Of a stretch of 64,000 bases of DNA, positions 35,671 to 48,496 are shown in pieces (within the stretch, counting starts at the first letter, position 1; the number at the start of each line of letters is the position of its first letter). The position numbers and the translations under genes are program-made. Below the pieces are notes generated by a model, which saw only the letters and a program-made list of their open reading frames with translations, did no database searches and was not told where the DNA came from. The DNA is from Trichinella spiralis. Its lineage: Eukaryota; Nematoda; Enoplea; Trichinellida; Trichinellidae. The stretch spans positions 799,249 through 863,248 of the forward strand of contig CM012954.1 in NCBI GenBank assembly GCA_000181795.3, written 5' to 3'.

Positions 35671-38600
35671 TCAGTTGTTAGTCGATTTCATGGAACGATG
35701 TTCAGCTGGTAGAGCAGATAAAACAAAATTGAGCAGTTCATATTTGTCGACTGATTCCATGGTGAAAGAAAGTTTCTTATTTTTTGTAGAAGAAGCTTTG
35801 CTTGGCATCCCAACTACCGACTGAGACATCACATCTACCGAAGGAACGGTAAATTCTGTTCGATTCCTTCAAATAAATTCTATGGGAATAGTAAAAAAAA
35901 CTCGACGCTTTTTCTCTCACTTTTCCAACTGGTCACGCATTGCACGGACAATTCCTCTGCAGGATACGGTCTTGGGTGGTACTGGCGGTGGAATGGGTTT
36001 TTTCCCACCGTCCTCGTCCACCAGTAATTGGCCACTTCCTCCACCGATACCGCTGCGATGAAGAAGTCTCGGTGGCACGGGCGGAGGAGAAGCTTGGTTG
36101 CGATCGTCGTCGTTTGAGCTCTGGGCAGCAAGTGGAATTTTCCCAACAGGACGACCATTGCTTCGCAACCGTTTCAACAACTGCGGACCGCCGTCGCGCA
36201 GCAAACGCAACGGATTCGTCTCCTCTTCTTCTTCCGCTGCTGGTTCTTGTTCTAGCCGGTGGTGCCCATGTTCGCCTTGTTGGGCACACTTTCCCACGGT
36301 CGTTGGTTCGCCAGATTCGCTTCGCAAGCTTGCCGCCGAAACTTTCATCAATCCGTCACTGTCGTCCAGACACTCCACCATCGACTTGTAGGCACTTTCC
36401 GATTCCGCGCTCAGTTTCACTTCACCTTGAGGAGGTAGCCTCGAACAAAACGTCGGAACATCCCCCCCTTCGACGCTGTCCCGTTCACGACTCAGTTTTC
36501 TCAACGAGTCGGTGAGCCATTTTTTCGCACTCGACGGACTGGAGCCGTTGGAGTTTTGGTCAGTCGATTTCGGGCTATCCCTGCCGGCGGTTGTTGAGGA
36601 CCAGTGCTGCTGCTGCTGCTGTTGGGCATCGCTGACAATCTGTTTCAGCCGTTCGTTCTCCACTCGCAGGGCTTTGTCGGCCAGTTCGACGGCCAAATTG
36701 GTCAAATCGACCAGCATTTTCGAATCGTTATAAGAAAGCGGCTTCACTGCAACCACATCCTGCTGACGAGGCGGAACCGACGGTCGACAACCGACAATCG
36801 GAGCTTCATCCTCTTCTTCTTCTTCTTGGTTCAGTAGACGTCTGGTTTCGCTGAACGAACACTGGTCCGGATCCAATTCATGGTCGGATTCTTCTTCTTC
36901 TTCTTCTTCATTGGAACAGTCAACCCCCAGTTGACGATGATCTTCGGAAAGAGTGTCGTCGTCTTCGTCAAGCTTGAAGCCGAGATTCGCCTCTTGCAGG
37001 GCTTCGAAAACTTCGTCCACAAGTGACGGCGCGTCATTGTCAACAACACTTGCAAAATTTGCCGATGCAGGTTCCACTACCCCTGCCGGCATTTCGTAAT
37101 TCAACAAATACGCCGTCTCCGAAGATATAGAGCCCAGACGATTGGCGTTGTTACTAATATTCGTATTATTGTTGGATCGCCAAATTTTCCCACGCATTTC
37201 ATTCAATCCTTCTTTCTCTTTAACAACGTTCGCTAAAAGCACAACAACAACGACAAAATAACTTTAAAATAAAATAAGATAAAAAATGATAAGATAAGAT
37301 AAAATATGATAATTTTTACATGTTTGGCTAGAAGAGAGCAGTGAACAAGAATTCAAAAAGGCCACGTCACCAAAATACGTGCCGTCCGAACCGATATGTC
37401 CCGTGTGCCTGAGATCGTTCTGCGGTGCGCTAATCAATACACGCCCGGATGACCTGAAGGAATTGGTAAAATTACATTAAATTAAATTAAATTAAATTAT
37501 TATCAAAAAGAAAACAAAACGTGCTAGCCGTTGTTCATTTGGTTACTTTTCTTTCAGGCGTGCTGCTTTGGACAGCAGAGCTGCTGTTGTTGGCCAACGA
37601 ATTCCACCACCACCGTTGCGTTGATGACGTTTCCCACCGACGTTTCTCCTTTTGCCAGTGGCAAGCACGCTTGGAACGGCACCAGTTGGCAAGCAAGATG
37701 ACAATGATGACGACGACCAGGACATGCTTTTGTCGTTGGAGCCGGCTAAACTGGGACACTCGCTGTTCAATTGGCTAATGGTCGTTTCCGGCAAAAAGAG
37801 ACCAGTTCGACCCGTATTCAACACTCCCTTCCAATAATAACCGTCCGGATATTCGCTCGGCCTGGAAGCAGACAAAGAAAAAAATATAATCAAATAAAAA
37901 ATAAATAAAAAAATACGAGAGAAATATATAAAAGCGGCCAAAGGTCAAACGCAGACACACGCACATGCGTGTGTACGTAGGCAGAGTGAGAAAGAGGGGC
38001 TAGGCAGAGAATTAACTGAATAATACGATAAGCCAAGCGCTGAGTTGTTCACGGTCAGTCGTGCTAAACGGTAATTGCACGCCCAATGCAGCAGCAATAC
38101 AATCCTTCCACTATAAGCCTACACATATGTACGTGTGTATGCCGCCTATGATTCAGCTGATGAATAATAATAATAATAAACAATTTCCATTCGCACATTG
38201 CAATTCGCTTTTCAACATTTTTTTCACTAGTCATTCATTCAACAATTAACCCAAAATTAATCAATCATTCAGATCAATTGCTGCTTGCTTATCATTTTTA
38301 AGCCCTTGGAATTAAAAGCAACAGCAAATTTTTGCTAAAGGAAACCGAAACAAAGAGAAAGCAAAAAGAATATATAATGAAGGAACTGACAATTGATTAT
38401 CATCTTCTAACTAAAACATCACTCTCATCAACCATTATTCGAAATTCTGCCCTGATGAATCATAGCATTAATAGCTAGAAAATAAAAAAAACAGTATATG
38501 AAAAAAACCTTTTACAAATGCAACCTTTTCGCAATTCACCATGGGACAAGTTAGCTACAGAAAAAAGAGGCTAGGGGCAACAACGTAAATGACAACAACA

Positions 38601-41600
38601 TGTATTGATAAATAAAAATAATAAATAAGCACATGGGAATGACCTCTAAGCTTTTCGCTGATAGATGAATAATTTCCTTTGACATTGCATATTTCGAACT
38701 AACTGAATGTCTGACAACGACACTTTCAAGGTTGAAAAAGACGCTTTGTATGATCAATTAAAAACAGAATAGCATCCATAATTTTATATAATTAAGAGAA
38801 AAAAAACAAAAAGCATTCAAAATTCAGTATTGATAAAAAAGCTTACATAGCTTACATTTCAAATTTTATAATCTTCACAATATTGAAAAAAATTTTCAAC
38901 TGCACATCGTAGAAAACTGCACGACGTTTATGTCTAGTTAGAAAAGCGTCAGCAGTCAATTTGAAAATATTTATACTATTGTCAACAGTATTGTTAATTA
39001 ATAGTTGCGCTATATATATGCAATCAGTAATTAATAATGTGAAAAAACAAAACAAATTCATCATTCGGATGATAATTTATAAATCAATCATTTATAGAGA
39101 CATTCAATTTGTAAAATTTAACCCAACTTTTCAATATAAAAACGAATACAAATAGATAAAGAATTTAAAATTCATTTCTATAAAAAAGTTTTCCTACACT
39201 GAAAGGATAAATATTTATTTCATAACACTTTATGATCATATCTACTGTCTATTAAATAAGTTCACAGCGCTCGCAATTTAGTAATTATATTAACCTTGCC
39301 AATACAAATGATAAAACGAAAACGTACTGTAACACATTCTAATTCAATATACGCTAAGCTCGCAAAAAGATAATTCTTATAATAAATGTGGGAAAAAGCA
39401 GAGTTCACATTTTTGTTTAACCAAAATTCTCTGTATACAAAAAACCAAAATATCAATCGCAAACTCGTCTACATACATAATACAAGTAAATGAAAAGTTA
39501 TTTAAAAAAATAATAACATACCTTTTATTTAACACTGTAATTACAGTATCAACTTTGTATTGTAAATGATCCGGCTCCCCATCATCAACTTCAGTAATGG
39601 CACGCAAACGGTCAGGTTCTATTTCAGGTAACAACTGAATCAATTCAGCAAATTTGGGTCGTTTAGAAGGTTCATGTTCCCAGCATTGTAGCATCAAGTT
39701 GTAATGGTCAACTGGACAAGCATCAGGTGCTTCTAAACGTTGGCTCTTCGGGGTGTTCACGCAGTCGAGTATTTGCTGTCCAGTAAGACCTGCCCAAGGC
39801 TGAAAGCCGTATGTAAACAGTTCCCACATCGTCACACCAAAAGACCATACATCACTGGCAGATGTAAACTTCAAGTAGGTGATACATTCCGGTGCACACC
39901 TGAAACTTCATGTTCAATTCATGACATGTTATAAGTAAGAATCAAATTCATACCAAGCAATAGGAAGTTTCAAATTAACGCTCACGTTGCTGTGATAATA
40001 TTCTTCTCCTGCTCCCAATGCTCGACTCAAACCAAAATCAGCTACTTTCACCTGCAACAAAATAAAATATAATAATCAAATTAAATACGAAGAAACCAAT
40101 ATGTATATATGTATATGCATTAAATATTTTTTTTACCAATTCCAGAGAGAATACTAAAATATTTCTCGCAGCCAAATCACGATGTATCAAACGATTTGCT
40201 TCCAAATATGCCATACCAGCACAAATTTGTTCGATGTAATCGCACAAGCGTGGTACCGTAAAGCTAGGCCGAAATGCTGGTTGTCGTAAACATTCTACCA
40301 ATGATCTCAACGGTGCCAATTCCGTTACCTCAAAATTAAACAAAAAACAGGTAAACAATTCTGCATACAGACAAAATCTCCATAAAAAATTTTAAAATCA
40401 AAATACCAGCATCACCGACTTTGGATTCAACACCACGCCATAAAAACGTACAATGTGCTCATGATTAACACGATGCATTATTGCCGCTTCTTGAAGAAAA
40501 TCCAAAGGATTGGAATGCATCTTCTCAGGCAAAATCTTCTTCACAGCCACTTGAACCTGTACAGAAGCACAAAGTTGATAATAACATCACAACAAAATTT
40601 CCCCCGTTTTATATGCTGATGAACAAAAGAAAAGATTACTTTTGCTTATTCTAATGCATTAAAACAAAAACTGTTAGTCAAACGTTACCGATAAATTATA
40701 AACGTCTGTAAGAACAGAATTATCAGCTAAATACGCATGTTCTACACATTTATTTATTTATTTATTTCTCATAATATTTCATACAGTTCAACAGCTACTG
40801 TAAATGTAGAAGTTCACTACAGAAACAGTCATTAGAAAATGCAAACTTCGGTTTTATCACTGCTCAATATATCATGCTTACAAACTTCAAAAGCTTTTAA
40901 CTGAAATTCATAAAGTGAACATTTTCAAGAGAGTTTTCAAAGTTCAGCTCTCAAAACGCAACACCTCCACCTTCTTGTATTTGAACTTGGCAAAAGTACT
41001 TGCTTATCATTAATATGCTAATTTTAAAATAGAATACAACAAAACTAATCTATGATAAATTGCACGACAGAAAAAAATATGCGTAATATAAACATTAAAA
41101 AATTTACATATTCTGTGTAAACAAAAATATTTCCAATAATGAGTCAATTTACAATCAAAAAACATAAGCATTAAAAAAAAAGAAAATGCTACCTTTTCAC
41201 CGCCGTTTCCGGACATTGCCCAGACACCCCGCCATACGGAAGCAAATTCTCCACTGCCAAGATTTTGACACAATTGAATATTTTCAGCTGGAATGATATG
41301 CTGTTCGGTCTTTTGTGACGACACCGACGGTTGTGCTTTTGGCAACGTTTGTGAATCATCATCTACTGGAACTGGAAGTACTTTTCCCAACAATTTCTTA
41401 AAATAATAAGATATAAATGAATAATAATATATAATAAAAATAAATATATGCAAACATTTACTTGTCTCAATTTACTGAGATATGAATCAGGAAAGTGCTT
41501 TTGAAACGTTTTCAACAAACGTCTTTGCTCAGGCTTGGACATACCGATGTCGGCTAAATCTGTTTCCGTAACAAAACGCAAATGCTCCGCATGAAGAACC

Positions 41601-41776
41601 TGTTGATTATGATATTTTTTCATCTTTCATAATGAACATAATAAGAAAGCTTTTCAGAAAATTTTTACCTTCAATTGCAACTGCAAGGCCGACAAATAAT
41701 TGCCGAGATCTGCCTCTTTGAGCAAATCGCACAACGACATACTTTGTGCGCCGCTTTTCTTCACTTGATCTCGCAT
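35671..41776 (-). CDS. ACK/TNK2-type non-receptor tyrosine kinase
   Basis: Eleven exons: 41776-41669, 41599-41462, 41396-41193, 40556-40407, 40328-40137, 40051-39954, 39899-39522, 37861-37547, 37453-37320, 37232-35921 and 35866-35671. Phases join to 1074 residues, close to vertebrate TNK2 (1038). Domains: N-terminal SAM-like region (1-82, DLADIGMSKPEQRRL); kinase about 122-390 with LGSGEFASVW, Lys156 in VAVKK, HRDLAARN at 249-256, DFG at 269-271, EEYY activation loop and WCAPE; SH3 about 400-460 (YKVDTVITVL / YYWKGVLNTGRTGLFLPE); CRIB at about 535-552 (ISAP, HTGHIGSDG); then a long disordered tail with polyGlu, polyGln and two PPPVPP motifs. This order is diagnostic of ACK kinases, which bind active Cdc42 and act on EGFR trafficking and signalling; the worm relatives are ARK-1 and SID-3. 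The CRIB exon has an alternative donor (TTTG/GTGACG) of the same phase. A GTGAGA donor before the in-frame stop at 35917 shows that the tail continues into the last exon. Confidence 0.93.
36605..36624 (-). repeat. (CAG)n encoding polyGln in ACK tail
   Basis: A run of CTG/CAG triplets encodes six glutamines followed by His. Nearby GAA/TTC runs at about 36889-36912 and 36810-36830 encode Glu runs. Confidence 0.8.
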
Positions 41777-44011
41777 GGCTTTTCGGTTAACAAAACAAAC
41801 CAACAACGAACAAAACAACACAAATCTTCACTCAAATCGATCTTCTGCAATTAAGAAAAAAACAAATAAAATAAAAATTAATATTTTCCACTGGTTACAA
41901 AAGTGCGATCGATTATTATCCACTGTCAGTGTTGAAAAGTGCTACAGTACGACTGAACACAGACGAACGCAAATCAACGCTCGGTCACACGGGCGCCTGA
42001 TGATTGCCGTCAAAGTGCAACATCAAAAGTGTTCAGTATAACTGACGTTTCAGAATTGAGTAAACAATTAAATGAAGCACTAAAGAGCGATTGGACAAAG
42101 CGTAAGAGCAAGAATCTTAAAGTTCGCCAAGCAACCATTAAGCAATCACCAGTCGACGTCTGGTGAATTCAATTTAACAAGAGTAACGCTGTTAAGTAGC
42201 TAACGGGAAATGCCTACTTCTGATAGAAAAGCTCATCATCTGTTAGTGGAGTGTCGCGTGCATTTGAATCGGGGAAATTCTTGCGGCAAACGGCTTCTCA
42301 GTGTTTGAATAAAACACAACAATGACAAATAAAACATTTCCGTTAACGACGACAAAGCATACACAATGCACATCTCGAACGTTGGCGATGTGATGCTTCG
42401 AACGAGCACAAAATTGTCACAACTAGTTATACCCGATATCAGAGCAAACATTTGATAATCTGAGAGCAAAACTTTCTAAATTCTCTTCTACAAGCACAGT
42501 AACCAATGAGTCATCATTTCATTTCAGCTTTACCAACGGTCAAAAAACATTAATTGAAAAAATTAATTGGAAAATTACTGAAAAACAATGTTTTTAATCA
42601 CTGCTTTGCAAAGTCAACTTAATTAAGAGGTAGATATTTGCGTAATTGTGCCGTGATTTAGCAAATGGATACTGCAAATTGTAAAACAACTCTTCAAGTG
42701 CAATTTGACAAATGACAACAACAGTGATTCAATATAAAAAAATAATTTATCGCAAATATTATTTCACATTTTACAAATGAAAAACTGAAATATGACATTA
42801 TGAAAACAAGCATGAAAAACTTAAACTTGAAGCTCAGTTAAAGTAGACCAAATTAAGTGTGTAAATAAAGAAAGTAAAACAATGATAACAAATAACGCTT
42901 ATAAATAATCTTCTTTTTGATTAATAAGCATGAAACAAAGAAGCAAATGCAATCAAACCATACAACGTGATGGAACAGTCATCGCGCAAAAATTTCACAG
43001 TAACACCAAAGCAAAAGTACAACTCAAAAAATTTGTACCTTCCGGTAACAAATTACAGTAATTTATTTATATTATTTTTCAAACGTCATTCATTTGCATA
43101 TTCTTACTTTTTATCATATAAAATGAAATATTCATTAAAATGTTGCATATAAAACTTTTAATAAAATATAAAAATATTTTTTCACAATAATATTTATCAG
43201 TATTTTTTTCTACCATGTAGCTACGTTTTACAGGTGGTAGAAATTTATCAACAACTTTCTCGTGAAAGAAAGAAGTTGTTTCTAAATTTTAGCAGTAGTT
43301 CATAATTTTCTAAAATATGTAACAATATTTCACACATTTATTTTCCTCAAACACTAGCTGCGTTTTACATAAAACTTAATCACAATACAATTCACAACGA
43401 ATCACAGTTAATTAAATAAGCGCTACCCATAGCATGTGTAAGCTAAGCGGTTTGTAAATAAGGAATTTGCAATTAATTTGAAATAAAGATTTCAAACTTT
43501 AAAAATAACAAATCCTTTATGACAAAAAAACATATTCTAATCAAAGTGCTTCGAAAAATACAAACATTTTCACCTATCGCGACACTAAATTTAATAATAA
43601 AAAAAACTCGTAAAATAATATTATAAATAATGTTCAAAATGACTAATTTTTCCTTCAAAGGGAAATAAATATTAGACAAAAATATTTTAACCTGAATTTC
43701 ATAGATGCTCTTGTATCAAATTGTAATTCACCCAATCAGTTTATGGTTTTTCATCTCATTGTACAGAATTATATATATAATTAACGTGTGAAAAATAAAA
43801 AAAAATTAATGTTTACTTTCTTTTAATAAAATATAATTTACAATCCAACTTTGTTTTTTTACTTCATTTCTAGATAACATTGTTGACTAAAACCAACAAT
43901 TAATGATAAATTGAGCAGATGTGTGCCCGTCAGAAGTGAAAATTTTTGCAGAAAAGACAAAAAAAGAAAAAACATACTTCACAAATGCCGCATTTTTGTA
44001 ATATTACTTTT
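41777..44011. other. Intergenic
   Basis: Left end is probably ACK 5' UTR: a TTAATTGCAG acceptor (AG at 41846-41845 on the minus strand) lies 68 nt before its start codon. The rest is AT-rich with no supported gene and includes the ARL2 3' UTR at the right edge. Confidence 0.5.
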
Positions 44012-44566
44012 TTAAGTATAAAACAGAACATTAGCCACTATGTCCTCAATCAGCCAGTCTATGCCTTCGAGCAGATTTGTCCCCAACCTCGCACTGCACG
44101 GTAAACAAAGCCAGTGGTGACTTGTGATCTTCTTCAATTCCAACAATGCGGTGATCTGTTGTACAGTTAGAGCACCGTCCAAATCTTGCTTGTTTGCAAA
44201 AATAAGAAGCGAACAGCCAAGCAGCCGTTCCTCTTTAAGCAAATTGTGCAGCTCTTTTTTACAGTCCATTAAACGGCGTTTATCCGTCGAGTCAACCACC
44301 CAAATCACACCTTCAGTATCTTCAAAATAGTTGCGCCAGTAACTTCGCAAAGACTTCTGCCCGCCAACATCCCAGACGTTGAGTTTGCGTCCATGACGTT
44401 CCAATGTTTCAATGTTAAATCCAAATGTGGGAGGAATAGTATCGATAGGTTTCCCTAGCGTCTTCTGCAAAATCGTCGACTTGCCAGCATTATCCAAGCC
44501 GAGCACCAGCACTCGCATTTCTTTTTCCTTTTCTCTTAATTTTTTCAGTATTGTCAGCAATCCCAT
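44012..44566 (-). CDS. ARL2: ARL2 small GTPase, intronless
   Basis: Single exon of 184 residues, the same length as animal ARL2. It begins [14 protein letters not shown], as ARL2 does, with Gly2 but no obvious need for myristoylation in this subfamily. GTP-binding motifs: GLDNAGKS P-loop, PPTFGFN switch [17 protein letters not shown] switch II, FANKQD and CSA. ARL2 works with tubulin cofactor D in tubulin folding and with ELMOD/BART partners; the C. elegans gene is evl-20. The start was set at the ARL2-like MGLL; an in-frame ATG further upstream (to 44638) would add 24 residues of no recognised kind. A TTTCAG acceptor lies 76 nt upstream, so the 5' UTR is likely spliced or trans-spliced. Lack of coding introns is odd next to its intron-rich neighbours. 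Confidence 0.93.
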   Translation of the reverse strand: MGLLTILKKLREKEKEMRVLVLGLDNAGKSTILQKTLGKPIDTIPPTFGFNIETLERHGRKLNVWDVGGQKSLRSYWRNYFEDTEGVIWVVDSTDKRRLMDCKKELHNLLKEERLLGCSLLIFANKQDLDGALTVQQITALLELKKITSHHWLCLPCSARLGTNLLEGIDWLIEDIVANVLFYT

Positions 44567-46560
44567 TTTCCGCAGTATAAACCAATTCAACGTGTAAATG
44601 ATGATGAACTTCGGCAACACTTTTGAAAATGTATGCAATTACCTGAAATGTGTATAATTACTTGATTAATATAATTCTTTATCATAAAAAAATTATAATG
44701 CGACCAAATTTCAACTAAATGCAAAACTCAGAAGTAGCGCACCTTAACTACAGTAAAGCTCACGAAACGTCCGACCTACCGCATCAAAAACATGCAGATT
44801 GATAAATTTACCTATTAATAATCGAATAACTCACTAATTTGATATTTTGCATTAATTGTATCTTCTGTAAAATTTTAGTGCTCCAAGGACAATTCAATAG
44901 TGCATTGAAAATAATGAATACATTCTATGTGTACAATAATTGATGTATATAGATGCATGCATATATTTTACAGTACGTATCTTTATCATCTTGACACCAT
45001 AATTATCTAGAATTTCAGTTAATTCTTGATAAAAATGCATAAATTTTAGAGTAGGTAAATTTAATTACTTTATTTCTACAATATTGAATTTAATCAAACT
45101 GAAAATTACACTGAACTGCAGCGCTGAAAATTTTAAATCCAATTAACAAGTTTTATCTTCTTTTGAAAACAAAAAGCATTAACACATAAAAAAGGTTATT
45201 TAAATATTAAAAATATTTTTGCGCATGTGCAATTCAAAAAAAATTTCTTTCCAAAACACCACGTGATATGGGTGAGTAAACGTACGACGTGATGTGAAGT
45301 TTCTCATTGAATTGAAACTAGTCAACAGAACAGCAATTAATAACAACATAAAAAATTAAAAAAACACTATAAATATAGTTATTAATAAATTTGAATTTTT
45401 TTCAATACAACTAACGGATTCTGCTATTGAAAAATAGCTATTATAGAGAATTTTTCTGAACCAAGAAGACATCTTAAAATGTTCATAAGTAATTCAAAGA
45501 TATAACAACTGCACATTCTAATGTTAACCGTCACAGTTCTACTGCTCAAGAGTAACAATATGTAATGTGACAATATACAGTAAAATCTTAGCGTTGCCTT
45601 CTGTAAGATTATTTTAAAAAATAAGTTTTTATCATCTTCTGTAGAATTTTGTCAATACATTATCCAGTATATTTTTCATTTTTAAATGAAAAAACAACTG
45701 TTCAATCAAATAGTACATTTTAACAGTTCAAGGTGAAAAGGAATCTGACCGAATTTCAACTGTGTAAGCAGTTGCAGTGTTTTTCATAATTCATTTCATT
45801 TTCATTAACCAGTTAGTTTAGCCGCAAAATTGGGAAAAAATCAGTTCACTAGGTTAATAGCAGTAACCGGAAGAACAGGTTTAAAAAATTTTATTTTCAG
45901 TTTTACATTTCCCATTTTCAAAAAATATATTAAAAAAATACCAGACGACTGGCACAAATTTGAACAAGTAGAGTAGAATAAAATGTCGACTAAGAATTTT
46001 TTGGCACCATGCTTCCTATTACGTTTGGCTTTCAAATTACAAAAACTAGAATCCATTAACTCGGCTTGTTAAGACGTTGATTGAAAAGCTTTCTCAATTA
46101 ATACAGTATAATGATGATCAAGTTTGAAAAAAATTAATTCTTTGATGCAAGATGCCGACGTTTGTTTAACGAATAAAATTTCAATTATGAAAGAGAATGA
46201 TGTGTGCGATTTCGCTTATTATTGGCATTTTCAATTTTGGGAAAACATCGCCAACAGAAAAGCAAAGGAAGATGCGCTTAGTTGAAGTGATTCATCACAT
46301 TAATGACAAGCATAGATCGCCGTGAAAAGGCGCCATATTGGTAGTAGCAAGGCGTGTCAAAATGTGTTTGCGCAGGCAGGCGCCATGCCGGAACCAGTTC
46401 CAACCTACACGATGTTGTCTATAAATTATAACGAATATTCTGGCCGCCAGACAAAAGAACTAGAGCACATTAGATGACGTGAAGAGGAAAATGTGCCAGA
46501 ACATCTCCGCTTGGCCCATTAGCTTCAACTGCTTGCTTCGACGTGGTCGGTCAGCTGAAT
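44567..46560. other. Intergenic, divergent promoters
   Basis: Lies between ARL2 (-) and the cysteine-rich protein (+). AT-rich. From about 46.3 to 46.56 kb the composition becomes balanced, consistent with the promoter and 5' UTR of the plus-strand gene. Confidence 0.5.
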
Positions 46561-48496
46561 ATGCACGCGTTTCTACTTCAAGTCACGTTCCTTGGTCTGA
46601 TACTTTCATTTGTTGTGAGTAGTTTTTCTTCATTTTACTTTATGCTTTTCAATAACGATGAAGATTTTTAAATATGTATTACTGCTTTCACAGAGTACAT
46701 ACAATACATGTGACAACAAATTTGCTGGCTTTTTCGACTGCATCAAACAGAAAACTAACCAACAACAAACTTATATCAGTTTAGAACGAGAATTTGACGA
46801 TGACCATCAAAAGCTAATTGATAAGTGTTTCGCTTCTAGCAGTTCAGAAGCCCAGTCGTAAGTGTGAATGAATTCATACAATTTAAGATGTTCGATTCAA
46901 TTTCATTTTTGATACTTTTTGAACGCCTATTAACGAGGTTGTAATGAATGGAATATTTCAACTTAATATCACATTAAAAACAGAATCAAAGGATCAATTC
47001 TGAACACTATTGCACCTCATCGGAAAAAATTTTCACCAGGCAAGCTCACTTTTTAACATCTTTCTTGTATTTAGAATCCAAATATCTTTTTACTTTTAAA
47101 TTCATCCCTAGTAAAAGCATTCCTGAATATACCATCATGAATTACATACACATTTTCAATATCTCACACTGAGTAAGTCTGCAGTACTTCAATATGAAAA
47201 ATTCTGTCATAAAATGACATCAATAAAACTATTATAGTACCACTATCACAACTGTAACTGTCAATGAAATTTCCTGGTTTTCTTATTTTCCTTAACCATG
47301 AAGCAGGAAGTTGTTTCTCATTAACAAATGAATATTTTGCTATTATGAATTGAAAAAGCAGTCAAATGACATAAATTTTTAAGAACAGTCAGCACACGAG
47401 TATGACTAATTGATGCCAATGGAATCCTTGTTGTTCTCAAATTTGTTTCAAAAACATTATTTAGGAAAAACATGTGCGTGCTAGACAAAAGCACGTTAGA
47501 AGTGGACGTTTTGGGCCCGAATGGGCCACTGAGAAGCTGCAATTTTTGCCAAAAAATTGCCAAAGTTGTACATGATAAATATTTCAAATCAACGCCAGCA
47601 GAAAGGCAGTGCCTTCGACGGCATATGATCGACGCAGCCGTTGCCGAGATTCAACCTTGCATGCAAAGTAAATTGCACGATTTCAGCTACAAAGTTCCAA
47701 CAATACCCGATTTTGACAGCGCTGCCGATAATCTCATGCAACTTGTGTATGTGATTGAAAACAGCAAACAATAAATAAATAAATAAATAAAAATATTTCC
47801 ATGCAATTTCAGCGAAGATTCGTTGAGACATCGCATCTGGGTGCAAAGCCGACTTGACGTGTGCTCGCAAGTCAATCCTGGAAGAGCAACAAACACTCGC
47901 AGCTGTTTGGATCGAGGCTTTCCAGGAATGTATGAACAAACATGTCGAATGATCAACGAATGCAGGCAGAGCACGTAATGAAAAAAAAACTCCATTTCAG
48001 AAGGTATTTATTTATTAACTTTTCCTTTATTAAGCACTCAAGCTAACTGCATGAGCCGATTCGACGAATTACACCGTGCAGCCTGTAGCTGTCTCAAAGA
48101 GAAACGAGAAGAATTGGGAAATAAAGTAGAAAAACTAAAAGATGCACTCATGTCCTCAACTAGTAGCAGTGATTGCACATCCAAAGTTGAAGCTGCGTAC
48201 GTAAAATGTTGTATCGGAGAAAATATTTCAAAAAATCGTTTTAACTTTACTTCCATTGCAGAGCCGGTGCATGGAAAACAAAACTCATACAAGCTTTGAA
48301 AGACTGCTATTCAGACGGAGGTAGTCAAGGAATAAGTCAAATACCGGCTACAAAATTAGTAGAAATTGGTTGCCTGCGCGCCACACAAATGAACACAAAC
48401 GCGAAAAAAGAATTCGCTATTGGATTCCGCTTTCTACGCACATTTTTGGATGTGATGCAAGATCGCGGAACACGATTTTGCAGCTGCCAAAATTGA
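46561..48496 (+). CDS. Secreted cysteine-rich protein, nematode type
   Basis: Six exons: 46561-46614, 46694-46857, 47465-47746, 47813-47974, 48035-48196 and 48262-48496. Phases join to 352 residues. Exon 1 is a signal peptide (FLLQVTFLGLILSFV). The mature part is predicted helical and hydrophilic with 20 cysteines in C-x(n)-C sets (DNKFAGFFDC, RSCNFCQ, AACSC, FCSC), usually four or five per exon, suggesting repeated disulfide-bonded helical modules of about 55-80 residues. This resembles nematode-expanded families such as DUF19/T20D4.11-like proteins, but I cannot confirm membership. No enzyme motif is visible. Role unknown; in a parasite it would be a candidate excreted or secreted product. 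Confidence 0.78.
47770..47794. repeat. (AAAT)n repeat in intron
   Basis: Five AAAT-like units in the 66-nt intron between exons 3 and 4 of the cysteine-rich gene. Confidence 0.7.

Noticed and set aside
35940-36515. 191-codon plus-strand ORF
   Set aside because: It is antisense to the large ACK tail exon, whose protein-like features and splice phases are much stronger.
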